Assembly (NCBI RefSeq): GCF_028554725.1 | Contig: NC_071672.1 | Span: 7,532,501 to 7,596,500, forward strand | Source: Zeugodacus cucurbitae | Lineage: Eukaryota > Arthropoda > Insecta > Diptera > Tephritidae | DNA length: 64,000 bases | Direction: 5' to 3' | Shown: positions 56,017 through 64,000 of the stretch, in pieces | How the letters are laid out: every line of letters begins with the position of its first letter | How positions within the stretch are numbered: the stretch's first letter is position 1 | The notes under the pieces: model-generated | The model's database searches: none | The model's input: the letters and a program-made list of their open reading frames with translations, nothing else | What the model was told of the DNA's origin: nothing | Program-made: the position numbers and the translations under genes

Positions 56017-57180
56017 TTGTCTTGTTTTGTCTTGTCATGTCTTGTCATGTCTTGTCTTGTCTTGTCCTGTCTTGTCTTCTTAATTAGTTTAGAAACAAAT
56101 AAAAAAACTGTCTTGCCTTGTTTTGTTTTGTCATGTCTTGTCATGTCATGTCTTCTCTTGTTTTGTCTTATCTTCTTAATTAATTTAAAAACAAATCAAA
56201 CACAATTGTCTTGTCTTGTCTTGTATTTTCCAGTCTGGCCTTGTCTTGTCGTGTCTTGTCCTGTCTTGTCTTGTCTTGTCTTGTCTTGTCTTGTCTTGTC
56301 TTGTCTTGTCTTGTCTTGTCTTGTCTTGCCTTGTCTTGTCTTGTCTTGTCTTGTCTTTTCGTGTCTTGTCTTGTCTTGTCTTGTCTTGTCTTGTCTTGTC
56401 TTGTCTTGTCTTGTCTTGTCTTGTCTTGTCTTATCTTGTCTTGTCTTGTCTTGTCTTGTCTTGTCTTGTCTTGTCTTGTCTTGTCCTGTCTTGTCTTCTT
56501 AATTAGTTTAGAAACAAATAAAAAAAATGTCTTGTCTTGTTTTGTTTTGTCATGTCTTGTCATGTCATGTCTTCTCTTGTTTTGTCTTATCTTCTTAATT
56601 AATTTAAAAACAAATCAAACACAATTGTCTTGTCTTGTCTTGTATTTTCCTGTCTGGCCTTGTCTTGTCTTATCTTCTTAATTAATTTAAAAACAAATCA
56701 AACACAATTGTCTTGTCTTGTCCTGTCTTGTCTTGTCTTGTCTTGTCTTGTCCTGTCCTGTCTTGTCTTGTCTTGTCTTGTCTTGTCTTGTCTTGTCTTG
56801 TCTTGTCTTGTCTTGTCTTGTCTTGTCTTGTCTTGTCTTGTCTTGTCTTGTCTTGTCTTGTCTTGTCTTGTCTTGTCTTGTCTTGTCTTAATTTAAAAAC
56901 AAATCAAACAAAATTGTCTTGTCTTGTCTTGTCTTGTCTTGTCTTGTCTTGTCCTGTCTTGTCTTCTTAATTAGTTTAGAAACAAATAAAAAAAATGTCT
57001 TGTCTTGTTTTGTTTTGTCATGTCTTGTCATGTCATGTCTTCTCTTGTTTTGTCTTATCTTCTTAATTAATTTAAAAACAAATCAAACACAATTGTCTTG
57101 TCTTGTCTTGTATTTTCCTGTCTGGCCTTGTCTTGTCTTATCTTCTTAATTAATTTAAAAACAAATCAAACACAATTGTC
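56017..57180. repeat. B', GTGTC and D segment
   Basis: ATGTC cassette, B', A, CAGTCTGGCC with GTGTC CTGTC, tract with GTGTC and TTATC, B, A, A, tract 56708-56887, D at 56888 with ACAAAATTG, B, A, A. The left part matches 45465-45780. Confidence 0.85.
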
Positions 57181-58178
57181 TTGTCTTGTCTTGTATTTTC
57201 CTGTTTCGCCTTGTCTTGTCTTATCTTCTTAATTAATTTAAAAACAAATCAAACACAATTGTCTTGTCTTGTCTTGTTTTGTCTTGTCATGTCTTGTCAT
57301 GTCTTGTCTTGTCTTGTCTTGTCCTGTCTTGTCTTCTTAATTAGTTTAGAAACAAATAAAAAAAATGGCTTGTCTTGTTTTGTTTTGTCATGTCTTGTCA
57401 TGTCATGTCTTCTCTTGTTTTATCTTATCTTCTTAATTAATTTAAAAACAAATCAAACACAATTGTCTTGTCTTGTCTTGTATTTTCCTGTCTGGCCTTG
57501 TCTTGTCTTATCTTCTTAATTAATTTAAAAACAAATCAAACACAATTGTCTTGTCTTGTCCTGTCTTGTCTTGTCTTGTCTTGTCTTGTCCTGTCCTGTC
57601 TTGTCTTGTCTTGTCTTGTCTTGTCTTGTCTTGTCTTGTCTTGTCTTGTCTTGTCTTGTCATGTCTTGTCTTAATTTAAAAACAAATCAAACACAATTGT
57701 CTTGTCTTGTCTTGTCTTGTCTTGTCTTGTCTTGTCTTGTCTTAATTTAAAAACAAATCAAACACAATTGTCTTGTCTTGTCTTGTCTTGTCTTGTCTTG
57801 TCTTAATTTAAAAACAAATCAAACACAATTGTCTTGTCTTGTCTTGTCTTGTCTTGTCTTGTCTTGTCTTGTCTTGTCTTATCTTCTTAATTAATTTAAA
57901 AACAAATCAAACACAATTGTCTTGTCTTGTCTTGTCTTGTCTTGTCTTGTCTTGTCTTGTCTTAATTTAAAAACAAATCAAACGCAATTGTCTTGTCTTG
58001 TCTTGTCTTGTCTTGTCTTGTCATGTCTTGTCATGTCATGTCTTCTCTTGTTTTGTCTTATCTTCTTAATTAATTTAAAAACAAATCAAACACAATTGTC
58101 TTGTCTTGTCTTGTATTTTCCTGTCTGGCCTTGTCTTGTCTTTTCTTCTTAATTAATTTAAAAACAAATCAAACACAA
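57181..58178. repeat. ATGGC-family unit 5 with D cluster
   Basis: TTTCGCC, A, ATGTC cassette, B with ATGGC (57365), TTATC TTATC, A, A, tract ending ATGTC, D at 57671, 57742 and 57803 (spacings 71 and 61), A, D at 57962 with CGCAATTG, ATGTC cassette, A, A. Confidence 0.87.
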
Positions 58179-58618
58179 TTGTCTTGTCTTGTCCTGTCTT
58201 GTCTTGTCTTGTCTTGTCTTGTCTTGTCTTGTCTTGTCTTGTCTTGTCTTGTCTTGTCTTGTCTTGTCTTGTCTTGTCTTGTCTTGTCTTGTCTTGTCTT
58301 GTCTTGTCTTGTCTTGTCTTGTCTTATCTTGTCTTGTCTTGTCTTGTCTTGTCTTGTCTTGCCTTGTCTTGTCTTGTCTTGTCTTGTCTTGTCTTGTCTT
58401 GTCTTGTCTTGTCTTGTCTTGTCTTGTCTTGTCTTGTCTTGTCTTGTCTTGTCTTGCCTTGTCTTGTCTTGTCTTGTCTTTTCGTGTCTTGTCTTGTCTT
58501 GTCTTGTCTTGTCTTGTCTTGTCTTGTCTTGTCTTGTCTTGTCTTGTCTTGTCTTATCTTGTCTTGTCTTGTCTTGTCTTGTCTTGTCTTGTCTTGTCTT
58601 GTCTTGTCCTGTCTTGTC
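58179..58618. repeat. (TTGTC)n tract, 440 bp
   Basis: TTATC, TTGCC, TTGCC, GTGTC and TTATC in the same order as in the tract at 60672; followed by B. Confidence 0.94.
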
Positions 58619-59382
58619 TTCTTAATTAGTTTAGAAACAAATAAAAAAAATGTCTTGTCTTGTTTTGTTTTGTCATGTCTTGTCATGTCATGTCTTCTCT
58701 TGTTTTGTCTTATCTTCTTAATTAATTTAAAAACAAATCAAACACAATTGTCTTGTCTTGTCTTGTATTTTCCTGTCTGGCCTTGTCTTGTCTTATCTTC
58801 TTAATTAATTTAAAAACAAATCAAACACAATTGTCTTGTCTTGTCCTGTCTTGTCTTGTCTTGTCTTGTCTTGTCCTGTCCTGTCTTGTCTTGTCTTGTC
58901 TTGTCTTGTCTTGTCTTGTCTTGTCTTGTCTTGTCTTGTCTTGTCTTGTCTTGTCTTGTCTTGTCTTGTCTTGTCTTGTCTTGTCTTGTCTTGCCTTGTC
59001 TTGTCTTGTCTTGTCTTGTCTTTTCGTGTCTTGTCTTATCTTGTCTTGTCTTGTCTTGTCTTGTCTTGTCTTGTCTTGTCTTGTCTTGTCTTGTCTTGTC
59101 TTGTCTTGTCTTGTCTTGTCTTGTCTTGTCTTGTCTTGTCTTGTCTTGTCTTGTCCTGTCTTGTCTTCTTAATTAGTTTAGAAACAAATAAAAAAAATGT
59201 CTTGTCTTGTTTTGTTTTGTCATGTCTTGTCATGTCATGTCTTCTCTTGTTTTGTCTTATCTTCTTAATTAATTTAAAAACAAATCAAACACAATTGTCT
59301 TGTCTTGTCTTGTATTTTCCTGTCTGGCCTTGTCTTGTCTTATCTTCTTAATTAATTTAAAAACAAATCAAACACAATTGTC
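58619..59382. repeat. B and A cassettes around tract 58831-59165
   Basis: B, TTTTG cassette, A, TCTGGCC, A, tract, B, TTTTG cassette, A, TCTGGCC, A. The same module recurs at 61132-61860. Confidence 0.87.
58831..59165. repeat. (TTGTC)n tract, 335 bp
   Basis: CTGTC CTGTC near 58876, TTGCC, TTTTC GTGTC and TTATC near 59022-59040, otherwise pure. The tract at 61344 is its paralogue, without the TTATC. Confidence 0.94.
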
Positions 59383-60671
59383 TTGTCTTGTCTTGTATTT
59401 TCCTGTTTCGCCTTGTCTTGTCTTATCTTCTTAATTAATTTAAAAACAAATCAAACACAATTGTCTTGTCTTGTCTTGTTTTGTCTTGTCATGTCTTGTC
59501 ATGTCTTGTCTTGTCTTGTCTTGTCCTGTCTTGTCTTCTTAATTAGTTTAGAAACAAATAAAAAAAATGGCTTGTCTTGTTTTGTTTTGTCATGTCTTGT
59601 CATGTCATGTCTTCTCTTGTTTTATCTTATCTTCTTAATTAATTTAAAAACAAATCAAACACAATTGTCTTGTCTTGTCTTGTATTTTCCTGTCTGGCCT
59701 TGTCTTGTCTTATCTTCTTAATTAATTTAAAAACAAATCAAACACAATTGTCTTGTCTTGTCCTGTCTTGTCTTGTCTTGTCTTGTCTTGTCCTGTCCTG
59801 TCTTGTCTTGTCTTGTCTTGTCTTGTCTTGTCTTGTCTTGTCTTGTCTTGTCTTGTCTTGTCATGTCTTGTCTTAATTTAAAAACAAATCAAACACAATT
59901 GTCTTGTCTTGTCTTGTCTTGTCTTGTCTTGTCTTGTCTTGTCTTAATTTAAAAACAAATCAAACACAATTGTCTTGTCTTGTCTTGTCTTGTCTTGTCT
60001 TGTCTTAATTTAAAAACAAATCAAACACAATTGTCTTGTCTTGTCTTGTCTTGTCTTGTCTTGTCTTGTCTTGTCTTGTCTTGTCTTGTCTTGTCTTATC
60101 TTCTTAATTAATTTAAAAACAAATCAAACACAATTGTCTTGTCTTGTCTTGTCTTGTCTTGTCTTGTCTTAATTTAAAAACAAATCAAACGCAATTGTCT
60201 TGTCTTGTCTTGTCTTGTCTTGTCATGTCTTGTCATGTCATGTCTTCTCTTGTTTTGTCTTATCTTCTTAATTAATTTAAAAACAAATCAAACACAATTG
60301 TCTTGTCTTGTCTTGTATTTTCCTGTCTGGCCTTGTCTTGTCTTTTCTTCTTAATTAATTTAAAAACAAATCAAACACAATTGTCTTGTCTTGTCCTGTC
60401 TTGTCTTGTCTTGTCTTGTCTTGTCTTGTCTTGTCTTGTCTTGTCTTGTCTTGTCTTGTCTTGTCTTGTCTTGTCTTGTCTTGTCTTGTCTTGTCTTGTC
60501 TTGTCTTGTCTTGTCATGTCTTGTCATGTCATGTCTTCTCTTGTTTTGTCTTATCTTCTTAATTAATTTAAAAACAAATCAAACACAATTGTCTTGTCTT
60601 GTCTTGTATTTTCCTGTCTGGCCTTGTCTTGTCTTTTCTTCTTAATTAATTTAAAAACAAATCAAACACAA
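59383..60671. repeat. ATGGC-family unit 6 with D cluster
   Basis: ATGGC at 59567. D at 59873, 59944 and 60005 with the same 71 and 61 spacing as unit 5, then A, and D at 60169 with the same CGCAATTG end as 57962. The ATGTC-A-TCTGGCC-A cassette is present twice (60215-60390 and 60514-60671), once in unit 5. Confidence 0.88.
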
Positions 60672-61131
60672 TTGTCTTGTCTTGTCCTGTCTTGTCTTGT
60701 CTTGTCTTGTCTTGTCTTGTCTTGTCTTGTCTTGTCTTGTCTTGTCTTGTCTTGTCTTGTCTTGTCTTGTCTTGTCTTGTCTTGTCTTGTCTTGTCTTGT
60801 CTTGTCTTGTCTTGTCTTGTCTTGTCTTGTCTTGTCTTGTCTTATCTTGTCTTGTCTTGTCTTGTCTTGTCTTGTCTTGCCTTGTCTTGTCTTGTCTTGT
60901 CTTGTCTTGTCTTGTCTTGTCTTGTCTTGTCTTGTCTTGTCTTGTCTTGTCTTGTCTTGTCTTGCCTTGTCTTGTCTTGTCTTGTCTTGTCTTTTCGTGT
61001 CTTGTCTTGTCTTGTCTTGTCTTGTCTTGTCTTGTCTTGTCTTGTCTTGTCTTGTCTTGTCTTGTCTTATCTTGTCTTGTCTTGTCTTGTCTTGTCTTGT
61101 CTTGTCTTGTCTTGTCTTGTCCTGTCTTGTC
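60672..61131. repeat. (TTGTC)n tract, 460 bp
   Basis: Paralogue of the tract at 58179: TTATC, TTGCC, TTGCC, GTGTC, TTATC in the same order, 20 bp longer. Confidence 0.94.
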
Positions 61132-61860
61132 TTCTTAATTAGTTTAGAAACAAATAAAAAAAATGTCTTGTCTTGTTTTGTTTTGTCATGTCTTGTCATG
61201 TCATGTCTTCTCTTGTTTTGTCTTATCTTCTTAATTAATTTAAAAACAAATCAAACACAATTGTCTTGTCTTGTCTTGTATTTTCCTGTCTGGCCTTGTC
61301 TTGTCTTATCTTCTTAATTAATTTTAAAACAAATCAAACACAATTGTCTTGTCTTGTCCTGTCTTGTCTTGTCTTGTCTTGTCTTGTCCTGTCCTGTCTT
61401 GTCTTGTCTTGTCTTGTCTTGTCTTGTCTTGTCTTGTCTTGTCTTGTCTTGTCTTGTCTTGTCTTGTCTTGTCTTGTCTTGTCTTGTCTTGTCTTGTCTT
61501 GCCTTGTCTTGTCTTGTCTTGTCTTGTCTTTTCGTGTCTTGTCTTGTCTTGTCTTGTCTTGTCTTGTCTTGTCTTGTCTTGTCTTGTCTTGTCTTGTCTT
61601 GTCTTGTCTTGTCTTGTCTTGTCTTGTCTTGTCCTGTCTTGTCTTCTTAATTAGTTTAGAAACAAATAAAAAAAATGTCTTGTCTTGTTTTGTTTTGTCA
61701 TGTCTTGTCATGTCATGTCTTCTCTTGTTTTGTCTTATCTTCTTAATTAATTTAAAAACAAATCAAACACAATTGTCTTGTCTTGTCTTGTATTTTCCTG
61801 TCTGGCCTTGTCTTGTCTTATCTTCTTAATTAATTTAAAAACAAATCAAACACAATTGTC
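61132..61860. repeat. B and A cassettes around tract 61344-61643
   Basis: Same order as 58619-59382. The A spacer before the tract reads AATTAATTTTAAAAC (near 61319), a T insertion paired with loss of one A. Confidence 0.87.
61344..61643. repeat. (TTGTC)n tract, 300 bp
   Basis: CTGTC CTGTC, TTGCC and TTTTC GTGTC as in the tract at 58831; CTGTC near the right end before B. Confidence 0.94.
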
Positions 61861-63150
61861 TTGTCTTGTCTTGTATTTTCCTGTTTCGCCTTGTCTTGTC
61901 TTATCTTCTTAATTAATTTAAAAACAAATCAAACACAATTGTCTTGCCTTGTCTTGTCTTGTCTTGTCCTGTCCTGTCTTGTCTTGTCTTGTCTTGTCTT
62001 GTCTTGTCTTGTCTTCTTAATTAGTTTAGAAACAAATAAAAAAAATGGCTTGTCTTGTTTTGTTTTGTCATGTCTTGTCATGTCATGTCTTCTCTTGTTT
62101 TATCTTATCTTCTTAATTAATTTAAAAACAAATCAAACACAATTGTCTTGTCTTGTCTTGTATTTTCCTGTCTGGCCTTGTCTTGTCTTATCTTCTTAAT
62201 TAATTTAAAAACAAATCAAACACAATTGTCTTGTCTTGTCCTGTCTTGTCTTGTCTTGTCTTGTCTTGTCCTGTCCTGTCTTGTCTTGTCTTGTCTTGTC
62301 TTGTCTTGTCTTGTCTTGTCTTGTCTTGTCTTGTCTTGTCTTGTCATGTCTTGTCTTAATTTAAAAACAAATCAAACACAATTGTCTTGTCTTGTCTTGT
62401 CTTGTCTTGTCTTGTCTTGTCTTGTCTTGTCTTGTCTTGTCTTGTCTTAATTTAAAAACAAATCAAACACAATTGTCTTGTCTTGTCTTGTCTTGTCTTG
62501 TCTTGTCTTAATTTAAAAACAAATCAAACACAATTGTCTTGTCTTGTCTTGTCTTGTCTTGCCTTGTCTTGTCTTGTCTTGTCTTGTCTTGTCTTGTCTT
62601 GTCTTGTCTTGTCTTGTCTTGTCTTGTCTTGTCTTGTCTTGTCTTGTCTTGTCTTGTCTTGTCTTGTCTTGTCTTGTCTTGTCTTGTCTTGTCTTGTCTT
62701 GTCTTGTCTTGTCTTGTCTTGTCTTGTCTTGTCTTGTCTTGTCTTGTCTTGTCTTGTCTTGTCTTGTCTTGTCTTGTCTTGTCTTGTCTTGTCTTGTCTT
62801 GTCTTGTCTTGTCTTGTCTTGTCTTGTCTTGTCTTGTCTTGTCTTGTCTTGTCTTGTCTTGTCTTGTCTTGTCTTGTCTTGTCTTGTCTTGTCTTGTCTT
62901 GTCTTGTCTTGTCTTGTCTTGTCCTGTCTTGTCTTCTTAATTAGTTTAGAAACAAATAAAAAAAATGTCTTGTCTTGTTTTGTTTTGTCATGTCTTGTCA
63001 TGTCATGTCTTCTCTTGTTTTGTCTTATCTTCTTAATTAATTTAAAAACAAATCAAACACAATTGTCTTGTCTTGTCTTGTATTTTCCTGTCTGGCCTTG
63101 TCTTGTCTTATCTTCTTAATTAATTTAAAAACAAATCAAACACAATTGTC
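61861..63150. repeat. ATGGC-family unit 7
   Basis: TTTCGCC, A followed by TTGCC (61943), and a plain TTGTC/CTGTC run where sister units have the ATGTC cassette. B with ATGGC (62045), TTATC TTATC, A, A, tract ending ATGTC, D at 62356, 62447 and 62508 (spacings 91 and 61), tract 62534-62933, B, A, A. Confidence 0.87.
62534..62933. repeat. (TTGTC)n tract, 400 bp
   Basis: One TTGCC near 62559, CTGTC at the right end, otherwise pure. Begins directly after a D spacer. Confidence 0.94.
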
Positions 63151-63823
63151 TTGTCTTGTCTTGTATTTTCCTGTTTCGCCTTGTCTTGTCTTATCTTCTT
63201 AATTAATTTAAAAACAAATCAAACACAATTGTCTTGCCTTGTCTTGTTTTGTCTTGTCATGTCTTGTCATGTCTTGTCTTGTCTTGTCTTGTCCTGTCTT
63301 GTCTTCTTAATTAGTTTAGAAACAAATAAAAAAAATGGCTTGTCTTGTTTTGTTTTGTCATGTCTTGTCATGTCATGTCTTCTCTTGTTTTATCTTATCT
63401 TCTTAATTAATTTAAAAACAAATCAAACACAATTGTCTTGTCTTGTCTTGTATTTTCCTGTCTGGCCTTGTCTTGTCTTATCTTCTTAATTAATTTAAAA
63501 ACAAATCAAACACAATTGTCTTGTCTTGTCCTGTCTTGTCTTGTCTTGTCTTGTCTTGTCCTGTCCTGTCTTGTCTTGTCTTGTCTTGTCTTGTCTTGTC
63601 TTGTCTTGTCTTGTCTTGTCTTGTCTTGTCTTGTCATGTCTTGTCTTAATTTAAAAACAAATCAAACACAATTGTCTTGTCTTGTCTTGTCTTGTCTTGT
63701 CTTGTCTTGTCTTGTCTTGTCTTGTCTTGTCTTGTCTTAATTTAAAAACAAATCAAACACAATTGTCTTGTCTTGTCTTGTCTTGTCTTGTCTTGTCTTA
63801 ATTTAAAAACAAATCAAACACAA
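63151..63823. repeat. ATGGC-family unit 8 (last)
   Basis: Same as unit 7 at an offset of 1290 bp, including TTGCC right after the A spacer (63234) and D spacings of 91 and 61 (63646, 63737, 63798), but with the ATGTC cassette present. ATGGC at 63335. Confidence 0.88.
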
Positions 63824-64000
63824 TTGTCTTGTCTTGTCTTGTCTTGTCTTGTCTTGTCTTGTCTTGTCTTGTCTTGTCTTGTCTTGTCTTGTCTTGTCTT
63901 GTCTTGTCTTGTCTTGTCTTGTCTTGTCTTGTCTTGTCTTGTCTTGTCTTGTCTTGTCTTGTCTTGTCTTGTCTTGTCTTGTCTTGTCTTGTCTTGTCTT
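63824..64000. repeat. (TTGTC)n tract running off the window
   Basis: At least 177 bp of TTGTC with no variant seen after the D spacer at 63798. By position it matches the tract at 62534 but lacks the early TTGCC. The right end lies outside the window. Confidence 0.95.

Larger units (their letters stand above)
1..64000. repeat. Composite satellite array, (TTGTC)n plus A-rich spacers
   Basis: The whole window consists of TTGTC pentamers, their substitution variants, and short A-rich spacers. I found no stretch of unique sequence. The + strand of the tracts is T-rich with no A at all, while the spacers are A-rich on the same strand, so base skew flips at each spacer. All spacers read in one orientation. 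The array has no visible start or end inside the window: it opens inside a type B spacer and closes inside a TTGTC tract. Such an array is typical of eukaryotic constitutive heterochromatin (established knowledge); chromosome position and species are not determinable here. Confidence 0.97.

Noticed and set aside
1..64000. Bkm-type GATA/GACA satellite
   Set aside because: The unit is a pentamer (GACAA), not the tetramers GATA or GACA, and the register stays 5 bp throughout.
429..64000. tRNA, rRNA or other structured RNA genes
   Set aside because: No non-repetitive stretch exists long enough to hold one, and no conserved boxes or stems beyond the 8-bp spacer palindromes were seen.

Overview
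This window holds no gene that I can support. All 64 kb is one satellite array made of two components. The first is the pentanucleotide TTGTC (GACAA on the other strand) in tracts of a few to about 290 units. The second is a family of short A-rich spacers, about 29 to 36 bp, that interrupt the tracts. All spacers lie in the same orientation, so the array is head-to-tail throughout. The long open frames on both strands are artefacts: TTGTC has no stop codon in any of the six frames, so a tract translates as LSCLV on one strand and DKTRQ on the other. An array of this size and layering points to eukaryotic heterochromatin (pericentromere, sex or B chromosome, or another satellite block). I cannot name the taxon from the sequence. 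Layers of organisation: (1) the pentamer; (2) variant pentamers such as TTGCC, TTATC, TTTTC, CTGTC, ATGTC, TTGTT, TTGTA, TTGAC, TGGCC and TCGCC, which differ from TTGTC by substitutions and keep the 5-bp register, so apparent motifs such as TTTTCCTGTCTGGCC are just runs of variants; (3) six related spacer types, called A to F here; (4) cassettes of variants plus spacers; (5) higher-order repeat (HOR) units of about 0.8 to 5 kb made of cassettes in fixed order; (6) duplications of whole groups of units, up to about 10.5 kb apart. Layout: 1-428 is the end of a unit cut by the window edge. 429-7337 holds two tandem HOR copies (2.9 and 4.0 kb). 7338-9519 holds two long tracts. 9520-28300 holds HOR units of 3.5 to 5.1 kb that begin with a TTTCGCC cassette and a TCATC pentamer, in two subtypes plus one chimaera. 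28301-30394 is a 1161-bp-offset duplication. 30395-38025 is mostly units of about 0.8 kb rich in TTTTCGTGTC cassettes and type C spacers. From 38.8 kb to the end a truncated spacer, type D, appears (39 copies, none further left), together with another HOR family marked by ATGGC after the type B spacer (8 copies). The window ends inside a TTGTC tract, so the array continues. Nothing here works as a gene system. The interest lies in the structure: nested repeats, shared point variants that record which units copied which, pure tracts of up to 225 perfect units, and tract fusions and deletions that look like unequal exchange within the pentamer runs. Coordinates and markers were read by eye, and tract ends may be off by one or two units.
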